From Rhodoferax sp. (GTDB lineage Bacteria; Pseudomonadota; Gammaproteobacteria; Burkholderiales; Burkholderiaceae_C), in NCBI GenBank assembly GCA_028292305.1, contig JAQGMQ010000649.1:1-16498 (forward strand): DNA of 16,498 bases, in the 5' to 3' direction. Numbering within the stretch: the stretch's first letter is position 1; the number at the start of each line of letters is the position of its first letter. The notes under the pieces are model-generated. The model was given only the letters and a program-made list of their open reading frames with translations, ran no database searches and was not told where the DNA came from. Shown here one piece after another: positions 7,202 through 13,885 of this stretch. The translations under genes and the position numbers were made by a program.

Positions 7202-7222
7202 GGGGCGAGTCGCGCCCCTTTT
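7202..7222 (+). terminator. Rho-independent terminator after the LysR gene
   Basis: GGGGCG (7202-7207) pairs perfectly with CGCCCC (7213-7218) around a five-base loop, followed by four T at 7219-7222. The stem is short but all G/C. It lies 22 bases after the LysR stop and would separate that transcript from aspA. Confidence 0.5.
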
Positions 7223-7239
7223 CAGGCGTCGATTTGCCT

Positions 7240-7269
7240 CTGTCGAAATCTATAAGTTCTGCGCATAAT
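7240..7269 (+). promoter_or_regulatory. Candidate promoter for aspA
   Basis: CATAAT at 7264-7269 is a good -10 match. CTGTCG at 7240-7245, 18 bases upstream, is a poor -35 (three of six). This weak -35 fits a gene that needs an activator such as the neighbouring LysR protein. Transcription would start near 7276, leaving a leader of about 70 bases before ATG 7345. Confidence 0.3.
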
Positions 7270-7344
7270 GCCGTCTGTAAACGGCATTGGTGTTTCATCA
7301 GAGCGACATTTACAGTTCGCGCCACCTCAACTTCAGAGACCGGC

Positions 7345-8766
7345 ATGACAGCAACTTTTCGCGTAGAACATGACTTTCTTGGTGAAAAGCAGATTCCATC
7401 TGAGGCGTACTGGGGTGTGCACACCGCGCGGGCGGTAGAAAACTTCCCCATTTCCGGCACGCGCATCTCGGCCATGCCCGACCTGATCCGCGCACTGGCC
7501 CACGTCAAGAAGGCCGCGGCGCAGATCAACGCCGAGCTTGGCGTGCTCGACTCGAAGCTGGCGGGCGCCATCATCCTGGCCTGCGACGACCTGCTCGCCG
7601 GCCACCTGCACGACGAGTTCATCGTCGACGTGATCCAGGGCGGTGCCGGGACCTCGACCAACATGAACGCCAACGAGGTCATCGCCAACCGCGCGCTGCA
7701 AAAGCTCGGTTTCGAAAAAGGCCGCTACGACGTATTGCACCCGAACGACCACGTCAATGCCTCGCAAAGCACCAACGACGTCTACCCCACGGCCGTGCGT
7801 CTGGCGCTGTGGGCGGGCATCGAAAAGCTGCTCGAAGCCATGGCTTTTTTGCGCAAGGGCTTCGAAGCCAAGGCGCATGAATTCAAGGACGTGCTGAAGA
7901 TCGGCCGCACCCAGTTGCAAGACGCCGTGCCCATGACCTTGGGCCAGGAATTCCTGACCTACACGGTCATGATGGGCGAAGACGAAGCCCGTGTGCGCGA
8001 AGCGCGGGCGTTGATCCAGGAGATCAACCTGGGTGCCACCGCCATCGGCACCGGCATCAATGCCCCGGCGGGTTATTCCGACAAGGTGTGTGTGCGCCTG
8101 GCCGAGATCAGCGGCATCCCGGTGGAACGCGCGGCCAACCTGATCGAGGCCACGCAGGACACCGGCGCCTTCGTGCAGCTGTCGGGTGTGCTCAAGCGCG
8201 TGGCCACCAAGCTCAGCAAGATCTGCAACGACCTGCGGCTGCTCTCGAGCGGCCCGCAGGCCGGTTTCGGCGACATCAAACTGCCGGCCCGCCAGGCGGG
8301 TTCGAGCATCATGCCCGGCAAGGTCAACCCGGTGATCCCCGAGGTGGTGAACCAGGTCGCGTTCGAAGTCATCGGCAACGACATGACGGTGACCATGGCC
8401 TCCGAAGCCGGCCAGCTGCAACTTAATGCGTTCGAGCCGGTGATGGGCTGGAGCCTGTTCAAGAGCATCACCCACCTGGGCCAGGCCTGCATCACGCTGC
8501 AGACCAACTGCGTCGCCGGCATCGAAGCCAACCACGAATTGCTGGCCAAGCGGGTGCGCGAATCGGTGACGCTGGTGACCGCGCTGAACCCGTTGATCGG
8601 TTATGAAAAGTCGGCCCTGATCGCCAAGACGGCCATGGCCACCGGCGCCTCCATTGGCGAGGTGGCCGAGTCGTTGGGGATCATGACGCGGCTCGAGCTG
8701 GAGGCCTTGCTCGTCCCCGAAAAATTGACGCAGCCGATGGCGCTGGTGCGGCCCCCGGCAACTTGA
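7345..8766 (+). CDS. aspA: Aspartate ammonia-lyase (aspartase)
   Basis: The 473-residue product is a member of the aspartase/fumarase superfamily and fits AspA, which reversibly splits L-aspartate into fumarate and ammonia as a cytoplasmic homotetramer. The superfamily signature GSSIMPGKVN is at 319-328, with the catalytic serine in the SS pair. Other active-site blocks are TSTNMN at 103-108, NASQSTNDVYP at 138-148 and GRTQLQDAVPMTLGQE at 187-202. Segments such as LGATAIGTGIN (229-239), KICNDLRLLSSGP (292-304) and MASEAGQLQLN (351-361) follow aspartase more closely than class II fumarase. ATG 7345 is chosen over an upstream in-frame TTG because it yields the normal aspartase start. The gene heads a run with the symporter and a binding protein, which supports aspartate breakdown. 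Confidence 0.95.
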   Translation: MTATFRVEHDFLGEKQIPSEAYWGVHTARAVENFPISGTRISAMPDLIRALAHVKKAAAQINAELGVLDSKLAGAIILACDDLLAGHLHDEFIVDVIQGGAGTSTNMNANEVIANRALQKLGFEKGRYDVLHPNDHVNASQSTNDVYPTAVRLALWAGIEKLLEAMAFLRKGFEAKAHEFKDVLKIGRTQLQDAVPMTLGQEFLTYTVMMGEDEARVREARALIQEINLGATAIGTGINAPAGYSDKVCVRLAEISGIPVERAANLIEATQDTGAFVQLSGVLKRVATKLSKICNDLRLLSSGPQAGFGDIKLPARQAGSSIMPGKVNPVIPEVVNQVAFEVIGNDMTVTMASEAGQLQLNAFEPVMGWSLFKSITHLGQACITLQTNCVAGIEANHELLAKRVRESVTLVTALNPLIGYEKSALIAKTAMATGASIGEVAESLGIMTRLELEALLVPEKLTQPMALVRPPAT

Positions 8767-8770
8767 GGTG

Positions 8771-8787
8771 GCATGCAAAATGCATGC
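8771..8787. repeat. Perfect dyad in the aspA-symporter gap
   Basis: GCATGCA and TGCATGC flank a three-base AAA centre, giving a perfect inverted repeat of seven bases per arm, five bases after the aspA stop. No T-run follows directly, so it is not a typical terminator. It also contains the first of two ATGCAAAAT copies (8773-8781); the second is at 8813-8821, exactly 40 bases downstream and merging into the AT-rich palindrome AAAATTAATTTT (8817-8828). It could be a regulator-binding site or an mRNA hairpin. Confidence 0.55.
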
Positions 8788-8845
8788 ATTTCGCGGGCGG
8801 TCGTTTTTGTGGATGCAAAATTAATTTTTTCGTATCACGCATATT

Positions 8846-8875
8846 TTGTGAACAGAATCCGACTCAAAACTTAAT
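8846..8875 (+). promoter_or_regulatory. Weak candidate promoter before the symporter gene
   Basis: TTGTGA (8846-8851) and CTTAAT (8870-8875) are spaced by 18 bases, each matching consensus at four of six positions. This 128-base gap is the most AT-rich non-coding stretch nearby. A start near 8882 would leave a very short leader, so this is tentative. Confidence 0.25.
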
Positions 8876-8894
8876 CTAACCAACGGAACAAACC

Positions 8895-10190
8895 ATGAAA
8901 AAGAAACTACCCGCCGCGGTATGGATCCTCGTAGCGATGGTGCTCGGCATCCTCATCGGCTACATGATCTTCACGAACTTCCCCGACAAGGCCGCGGCCT
9001 CGCAGATCGCGGGCTACATCTCCATCATGTCCGACGTGTTCCTGCGTCTGATCAAGATGCTGATCGGGCCGCTGGTGTTCTCCACGCTGGTGGTCGGCAT
9101 TGCGCACATGGGCGACGCGTCCAACGTGGGCCGCGTGTTCGGCAAGGCGCTGGGCTGGTTCTTCACCGCCTCGCTGGTGTCGCTGGTACTGGGCCTGATC
9201 ATGGCCAACCTGCTGCAGCCTGGCGTCAACCTGGGCCTGCCGCTGCCGGACATCGGCGCCTCGGCCAACCTGGCCACGTCCAAGTTCACGCTGAAAGACT
9301 TCGTGAGCCATCTGGTGCCCAAGTCGTTCGCCGAAGCCATGGCCAACAACGAAATCCTGCAGATCGTCGTGTTCTCGATGTTCTTCGGCGTGGCATTGGC
9401 CGCACTCGGTGAGAAGGGCAAGACGCTGGTCGCCTCGATCGACGAACTCTCGCACGTCATGCTGAAGATCACCGGCTACGTCATGAAGCTGGCCCCGCTG
9501 GCCGTGATGGCCGCCATGGCCGCCACCGTTGCCACCAACGGGCTGGCGATCCTGGCGAAATTCGCCGTCTTCATGGGCGACTTCTATATCGGGCTGTTCC
9601 TGCTGTGGGCCGTGTTGATCCTGGCTGGTTTCACCTTCCTCGGCCCGCGCGTCTTCAAGCTGATGGTGTTGATCAAGGAAGCCTTCCTGCTGTCGTTCGC
9701 CACGGCCAGCTCCGAAGCCGCCTATCCGAAGATCCTCGACGCGCTCGACCGTTTCGGCGTGAAGCGCAAGATCTCGGCCTTCGTCATGCCCATGGGTTAT
9801 TCGTTCAACCTCGATGGCTCGATGATGTACTGCACGTTCGCCACGCTGTTCATCGCGCAGGCCTACAACATCCACCTGTCGATCGGTACGCAGGTCACCA
9901 TGATGCTGATCCTGATGCTGACGTCCAAGGGCATGGCCGGCGTGCCGCGCGCATCGCTGTTCGTGATCGCCGCCACGCTGAACCAGTTCAACATCCCCGA
10001 AGCCGGCCTGCTGCTGATCCTGGGCGTGGACACCTTCCTCGACATGGGCCGCTCGGCGACCAACGCCGTGGGCAACTCCATCGCTGCCGCTGTCGTCGCC
10101 AAGTGGGAAGGCGAGCTGCTGCCTGAAGCCGAAGCCGAAGCCAACGCCCGCACGCTCGACACGTCGACCCTGACGCCGGCGCACGCCTGA
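8895..10190 (+). CDS. DAACS-family symporter, probably for aspartate/glutamate
   Basis: The 431-residue inner-membrane protein fits the dicarboxylate/amino acid:cation symporter family (GltP, DctA, archaeal GltPh). Visible hallmarks are the hairpin-1 serine-rich stretch SFATASSEAAYP (267-278), the TM7 motif GYSFNLDGS (301-309), the hairpin-2 motif SKGMAGVPRASL (344-355) and TM8 GVDTFLDMGRSATNAVGN (377-394). By alignment with GltPh, D383 matches the aspartate that holds the substrate amino group, R386 the arginine that holds the side-chain carboxylate, and N390 a further substrate contact. E. coli DctA, as I recall it, has Ser at the D383 position, so this pattern favours an amino acid over a C4-dicarboxylate. 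N394 replaces a sodium-site Asp, as in proton-coupled bacterial members. Its place behind aspA supports aspartate uptake, though fumarate or succinate cannot be excluded. The start is ATG 8895. Confidence 0.9.
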   Translation: MKKKLPAAVWILVAMVLGILIGYMIFTNFPDKAAASQIAGYISIMSDVFLRLIKMLIGPLVFSTLVVGIAHMGDASNVGRVFGKALGWFFTASLVSLVLGLIMANLLQPGVNLGLPLPDIGASANLATSKFTLKDFVSHLVPKSFAEAMANNEILQIVVFSMFFGVALAALGEKGKTLVASIDELSHVMLKITGYVMKLAPLAVMAAMAATVATNGLAILAKFAVFMGDFYIGLFLLWAVLILAGFTFLGPRVFKLMVLIKEAFLLSFATASSEAAYPKILDALDRFGVKRKISAFVMPMGYSFNLDGSMMYCTFATLFIAQAYNIHLSIGTQVTMMLILMLTSKGMAGVPRASLFVIAATLNQFNIPEAGLLLILGVDTFLDMGRSATNAVGNSIAAAVVAKWEGELLPEAEAEANARTLDTSTLTPAHA

Positions 10191-10214
10191 ACGAACGCCG
10201 CTGTGCCACGCACC

Positions 10215-11135
10215 ATGCGAACCCTCTCGCGAACACTGTCCCTGGGCCTGCCCCTGAGGCGCCTGGCCGCGGCCTTCCTGGCCACATGCCTGGTCGGTCA
10301 GGCCGGCGCCCAGGTGCTGCTCACCGGCACCCTGAAAAAAGCGCGCGACACCGGAGCCGTGGCCATCGGCTACCGCGCGTCCTCGATCCCGTTCTCCTAC
10401 ATGTCAGCACGTGGTGAACCGATCGGCTATGCCATCGAGATCTGCCGTTCACTGGTCGACGCGATGGGCGAGGAAGTAGGCCGTCCCCTGCGCATCGACT
10501 GGGTGCCGGTCACGTCCGACTCCCGCATCGACGCGGTGGTGGCGGGCCAGGTCGACCTCGAATGCGGGTCGACCACCAACAACCTGGAACGCCAGAAACG
10601 CGTGAGCTTCTCGCCCACGACCTTCGTCTCGGGCACCAAGCTGATGGTCAAGAAAGGCTCCCCCATCGCCTCGTTCCGCGACCTCGCGGGCAAGAAAGTG
10701 CTGGTCACGGCCGGCACCACCAACGAGAAGGCCATGCGTGAGCTGTCCGACAAGTTCAAGCTGAATCTGAACTTCATCGTGGCACGCGACCATGCCGACG
10801 CGTTTGCGCAACTGGGTGCCGACCAAGCCGTTGCTTTCGCCACCGACGACGTGTTGCTGTATGGGCTCCTGGCGGAGAACAAGGCCCAGGCCAACTTCGC
10901 CGTGGTGGGCGAATTTCTGTCGTACGACCCCTACGGCATCATGTTCCGCAAGGGCGACACGCAACTGGCCGCGCTGGTCAACGACAGCTTCCACCGCATG
11001 GCCGAAGACCGCGACCTGGAACGCTCGTACGACCGCTGGTTCCTGCGCCGTCTGCCCTCGGGCATCAGCATCGACTTGCCCATGAGTCCTCAACTGACGA
11101 CGATCTTCCAGTCGCTCGTGCAGAAGCCGGAATAG
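10215..11135 (+). CDS. Orphan GltI-like amino acid-binding protein of an ABC transporter
   Basis: The 306-residue product from ATG 10215 is a periplasmic solute-binding protein of family 3. A basic N-terminus and hydrophobic core (about 16-30) are followed by AGA-Q, giving likely signal cleavage after residue 32. The block LECGSTTNN at 115-123 is shared with the GltI below (IECGSTTNN), as are KKVLVTAGTTNEKAM (160-174) and the C-terminal YDRWFL (272-277). This points to an acidic amino acid ligand. A GTG at 10203 is in frame but ATG 10215 gives a cleaner signal peptide. It starts 24 bases after the symporter stop, so the two are probably cotranscribed, and a strong terminator closes the unit. 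No permease or ATPase follows directly. It may feed GltJKL, or present ligand to a chemoreceptor. Confidence 0.85.
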   Translation: MRTLSRTLSLGLPLRRLAAAFLATCLVGQAGAQVLLTGTLKKARDTGAVAIGYRASSIPFSYMSARGEPIGYAIEICRSLVDAMGEEVGRPLRIDWVPVTSDSRIDAVVAGQVDLECGSTTNNLERQKRVSFSPTTFVSGTKLMVKKGSPIASFRDLAGKKVLVTAGTTNEKAMRELSDKFKLNLNFIVARDHADAFAQLGADQAVAFATDDVLLYGLLAENKAQANFAVVGEFLSYDPYGIMFRKGDTQLAALVNDSFHRMAEDRDLERSYDRWFLRRLPSGISIDLPMSPQLTTIFQSLVQKPE

Positions 11136-11211
11136 CTCGGGGTTTTCCCTGGCTGATCCAGGTTCATCTTTGGCATTACCTGCATCGGCACGCCATCGAT
11201 TCGACCGCAGC

Positions 11212-11237
11212 GGCCCACTTTGGTGGGCCTTTTTTTT
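11212..11237 (+). terminator. Strong Rho-independent terminator after the orphan binding protein
   Basis: GGCCCAC (11212-11218) pairs perfectly with GTGGGCC (11223-11229) around the loop TTTG, followed by eight T (11230-11237). It lies 76 bases after the stop and marks the end of the aspA-symporter-binding protein transcription unit. Confidence 0.92.
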
Positions 11238-11299
11238 GAAATGTGCTTGCTCTGGCCCGTGCAGCACACATCAAGCCGCCAAACTGTGAAATAGTTCGC

Positions 11300-11316
11300 T
11301 GCCCCATGATGGGGCA
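11300..11316. repeat. Perfect dyad upstream of gltI
   Basis: TGCCCCA and TGGGGCA flank the centre TGA, seven bases per arm, within the 217-base gap between the terminator and gltI. No T-run follows. The position, about 140 bases before gltI ATG, fits a regulator-binding site. A smaller dyad, CGGG-TATT-CCCG, lies between it and gltI near 11388-11396. No convincing -35/-10 pair was found in this gap, though TATTTATACGAT near 11425-11436 is -10-like. Confidence 0.4.
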
Positions 11317-11443
11317 GGCACAAAGGCTGCTTGTAGCTACCTTATGTGACAGTTAACGCATCGCATGCACCATGAGTGGGCATCCGGGTATTCCCGAAAG
11401 TCCCTTTCTCTAAAATCCCGTTTGTATTTATACGATTCACTTT

Positions 11444-11449
11444 AAGGAA
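11444..11449 (+). promoter_or_regulatory. Strong ribosome-binding site of gltI
   Basis: AAGGAA lies five bases before ATG 11455. It is the best-formed ribosome site in the transporter region, which suits a binding protein made in excess over its permease. Confidence 0.75.
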
Positions 11450-11454
11450 ATTCG

Positions 11455-12354
11455 ATGAAGAAGCATCTTCTGGCTCTGGCCGTCACCCTGCTCGCAGCAG
11501 GCGGCGCAATGGCACAGGCCAATGACACGATCGCCAAGGTCAAGGCCTCGGGCGCGATCACGATGGGCGTGCGGGATTCTTCCGGCTCTTTGGCCTATAC
11601 CCTGGGCGACGGCAAGTACACCGGCTTCCACTACGACGTGTGCCAGCGCATCATTGCCGACCTCGACAAGGTCGTCGGCAAGAAGCTCGAGATCAAGTAC
11701 CAACTGGTTACCTCGCAAAACCGCGTGCCCCTGGTGCAGAACGGCACCGTCGACATCGAGTGCGGCTCCACCACCAACAACGCCACGCGCCAGAAGGACG
11801 TGGCTTTCGCCAACACCGTGTACGTGGAGGAAGTTCGCGTCGCTGTCAAGGCTACCTCCGGCATCACCTCGCTGAAAGACCTGAACGGCAAGAGCGTGGC
11901 CACCACCACGGGTACCACGTCCGTGCAGTTGCTGCGCAAGAACGAACGTGCCCAGGGCATCGACTTCAAGGAAGTCTTCGGCAAGGACCACGCCGAAAGC
12001 TTCCTGCTGCTCGAGTCCGGCCGTGCCGACGCCTTCGTGATGGACGGCCAGATCCTGGCCGGCACCATCGCCACCGCCAAGAACCCCGCCGACTTCAAGC
12101 TGGTGGGCGAGCCTTTGAGCGTGGAGCCGATCGCCATCATGTTCAGGAAGGACGACCCGGCCTTCAAGAAGCTGGCTGACGACACCATCGCCGCGATGGT
12201 CAAGTCCGGCGAGATTGCCAAGCTGTACGACAAGTGGTTCATGCAACCGATCCCACCGAAGAACACCAAGGTCGGCCTGCCCGCCACGGAAGCAACCAAG
12301 GCCGCCTGGGCCAACCTCAATGACAAGCCAGCCGAAGACTACGTAAAGAAATAA
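11455..12354 (+). CDS. gltI: Glutamate/aspartate-binding periplasmic protein GltI
   Basis: The 299-residue product is the solute-binding protein of a glutamate/aspartate ABC importer. A typical signal peptide (MKKHLLALAVTLLAAGGAMA) predicts cleavage after A20. Family-3 features follow: ITMGVRDSSGSLAYTL near 35-50, GKYTGFHYDVCQRI (53-66), and the binding block IECGSTTNN (101-109), which is characteristic of GltI, then TTTGTTSVQLLRKN (150-163). Length and the end of the protein match E. coli GltI. It is followed by gltJ, gltK and gltL in the E. coli order, so substrate assignment to glutamate and aspartate is well supported by family plus synteny. It has its own strong ribosome site and an intercistronic terminator downstream, which together would give more binding protein than permease. 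Confidence 0.95.
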   Translation: MKKHLLALAVTLLAAGGAMAQANDTIAKVKASGAITMGVRDSSGSLAYTLGDGKYTGFHYDVCQRIIADLDKVVGKKLEIKYQLVTSQNRVPLVQNGTVDIECGSTTNNATRQKDVAFANTVYVEEVRVAVKATSGITSLKDLNGKSVATTTGTTSVQLLRKNERAQGIDFKEVFGKDHAESFLLLESGRADAFVMDGQILAGTIATAKNPADFKLVGEPLSVEPIAIMFRKDDPAFKKLADDTIAAMVKSGEIAKLYDKWFMQPIPPKNTKVGLPATEATKAAWANLNDKPAEDYVKK

Positions 12355-12374
12355 GCATCTATTAGATGCAATTG

Positions 12375-12407
12375 ACCCCGTCCAGCGTTATCGTGGGCGG
12401 GGTTTTT
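12375..12407 (+). terminator. Intercistronic terminator/attenuator between gltI and gltJ
   Basis: ACCCCGTCCA (12375-12384) pairs with TGGGCGGGGT (12394-12403), ten pairs with one G-T wobble, around a nine-base loop. A short T-run overlaps its end (12403-12407, then ATT). It lies 21 bases after the gltI stop and inside the transporter operon, so it probably ends most gltI transcripts and lets some read through into gltJKL. Confidence 0.75.
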
Positions 12408-12474
12408 ATTTCAAGGTAGGGACATCTGCATGCCGTCCCGGCGCGCAGATGAAAAACAGAGGACGGAGCGTCAT

Positions 12475-13191
12475 ATGGATTGGCAGGTATTTCTCAACGA
12501 CGACGGCAGCGGCCGCACCTATCTTCAATGGATGATGGACGCCTGGGGTTGGACGCTGGCCGTGGCCGGTTGCTCCTGGGTGGTGGCCATGGTGGTGGGC
12601 TCGCTCATGGGCGTGCTGCGCACCTTGCCCAACAGCCCCTGGCTGGTGAGGCTGGCCAATGTCTGGGTCGAGCTGTTCCGCAACATCCCGCTGCTGGTCC
12701 AGATCTTTCTCTGGTACTTCGTGCTGCCCAAGATTTTCCCGGCGATGCAGCAGATTCCCGGCTTCACGCTGGTGGTGTTCGCGCTCGGCTTCTTCACCTC
12801 TTCGCGCATTGCGGAACAGGTGCGCGCCGGCATCCAGGCGCTGCCCAAGGGCCAGCGTTATGCGGGCATGGCGGTGGGCTTCACCACCGCGCAGACCTAC
12901 CGTTACGTGATCCTGCCGATGGCCTTTCGCATCATCTTCCCGCCACTCACCAGCGAGTCGATGAACCTGTTGAAGAATTCGTCGGTGGCGTTCGCGGTGT
13001 CCATCGCCGAACTCACCATGTTCGCCATGCAGGCGCAGGAAGAAACCTCGCGCGGCATCGAGGTCTACCTGGCCGTGACGGCGCTGTATGCGGTGTCGGC
13101 CTTTGCGGTCAACCGCGTGATGGCCTACGTGGAGAAGAGAATGCAGATTCCTGGCTTCATCGTCGCCACCGGCACGGGCGGAGGACATTGA
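12475..13191 (+). CDS. gltJ: Glutamate/aspartate ABC importer permease GltJ
   Basis: The 238-residue product is an integral membrane permease of the HisMQ type. Hydrophobic segments lie at about 25-47, 67-89 and 98-113, with more in the C-terminal half (about 170-215). The cytoplasmic EAA coupling loop is at about 128-148 (QRYAGMAVGFTTAQTYRYVIL), the surface that contacts the ATPase GltL. Segments VELFRNIPLLVQ (65-76) and PPLTSESMNLLKNSS (156-170) match GltJ of E. coli closely. ATG 12475 is chosen over an in-frame ATG at 12430 because GGAG lies about seven bases upstream and the protein then begins MDWQVFL, as in the family. It is separated from gltI by the intercistronic hairpin and ends one base before gltK. 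Confidence 0.94.
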   Translation: MDWQVFLNDDGSGRTYLQWMMDAWGWTLAVAGCSWVVAMVVGSLMGVLRTLPNSPWLVRLANVWVELFRNIPLLVQIFLWYFVLPKIFPAMQQIPGFTLVVFALGFFTSSRIAEQVRAGIQALPKGQRYAGMAVGFTTAQTYRYVILPMAFRIIFPPLTSESMNLLKNSSVAFAVSIAELTMFAMQAQEETSRGIEVYLAVTALYAVSAFAVNRVMAYVEKRMQIPGFIVATGTGGGH

Positions 13192-13192
13192 C

Positions 13193-13861
13193 ATGGGCGG
13201 ACTAGACCTTAGCTTTTTCAGCTGGGACATCCTCAGCAAGTTTGTCCTCAAGGGCTTCATCTTCAGCATCGAGCTGACCGCGGTGGCCACCATCGGTGGC
13301 ATCGTGTTCGGCACGATCCTGGCGCTGATGCGTCTGTCGGGCAAGAAATTCCTGACGTACCCGGCCACGTTCTACGTGAACGGCATGCGCTCCATACCGC
13401 TGGTGATGGTGATCCTGTGGTTCTTCCTGCTGATGCCCACCATCATCGGCCGGCCGATCGGCGCCGAGTTGTCGGCCACCATCACCTTCATCGCCTTCGA
13501 GGCCGCCTACTTCAGCGAAATCATGCGCGCCGGCATCCAGTCGATCCCGCGCGGGCAGGTGCATGCGGGCCAGGCCGTGGGCATGACCTATGCGCAGAAC
13601 ATGAAGCTGGTGATCCTGCCGCAGGCCTTCCGCAACATGCTGCCGGTGCTGCTCACCCAGACCATCATCCTGTTCCAGGACACGTCGCTGGTGTACGCCA
13701 TCGGCGCCTACGACCTGCTGAAAGGCTTCTCCACTGCCGGCAAGATCTACGGCCGTCCTGAAGAGGCTTATCTCCTGGCCGCCGTGGTTTATTTCGGCCT
13801 GTGTTTCAGCCTTTCATACGTCGTGAAAAAACTGCAGCTCAAGATCGCCATCATCCGCTGA
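13193..13861 (+). CDS. gltK: Glutamate/aspartate ABC importer permease GltK
   Basis: The 222-residue product is the second permease subunit and would pair with GltJ in the inner membrane. Hydrophobic segments lie at about 20-46, 68-86 and 94-105, with a C-terminal one at about 192-210. The EAA loop is at about 123-143 (VHAGQAVGMTYAQNMKLVIL). YVNGMRSIPLVMVILWFF (61-78), FEAAYFSEIMRAGIQSI (102-118) and LFQDTSLVY (160-168) closely follow E. coli GltK. ATG 13193 begins one base after the gltJ stop, with GGAGG in the end of gltJ, so the two are translationally coupled. This is expected for subunits needed in equal amounts. Confidence 0.95.
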   Translation: MGGLDLSFFSWDILSKFVLKGFIFSIELTAVATIGGIVFGTILALMRLSGKKFLTYPATFYVNGMRSIPLVMVILWFFLLMPTIIGRPIGAELSATITFIAFEAAYFSEIMRAGIQSIPRGQVHAGQAVGMTYAQNMKLVILPQAFRNMLPVLLTQTIILFQDTSLVYAIGAYDLLKGFSTAGKIYGRPEEAYLLAAVVYFGLCFSLSYVVKKLQLKIAIIR

Positions 13862-13885
13862 TCTCCAAATATCGAGGACCTGAAC

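Noticed and set aside
7234..7344. In-frame TTG extension of aspA by 37 codons
   Set aside because: The extension covers the likely promoter and does not resemble aspartase N-termini; ATG 7345 gives the normal start.
10215..10310. Possible lipoprotein signal (LATC) in the orphan binding protein
   Set aside because: The residue before Cys is Thr, which is poor for a lipobox, and a good ordinary cleavage site (AGA-Q) follows.
11171..11184. TGGCATTACCTGCA, resembling a sigma-54 promoter
   Set aside because: The GG and GC elements are separated by eight bases instead of ten, and the site lies upstream of the strong terminator at 11212, so it would not serve gltI.
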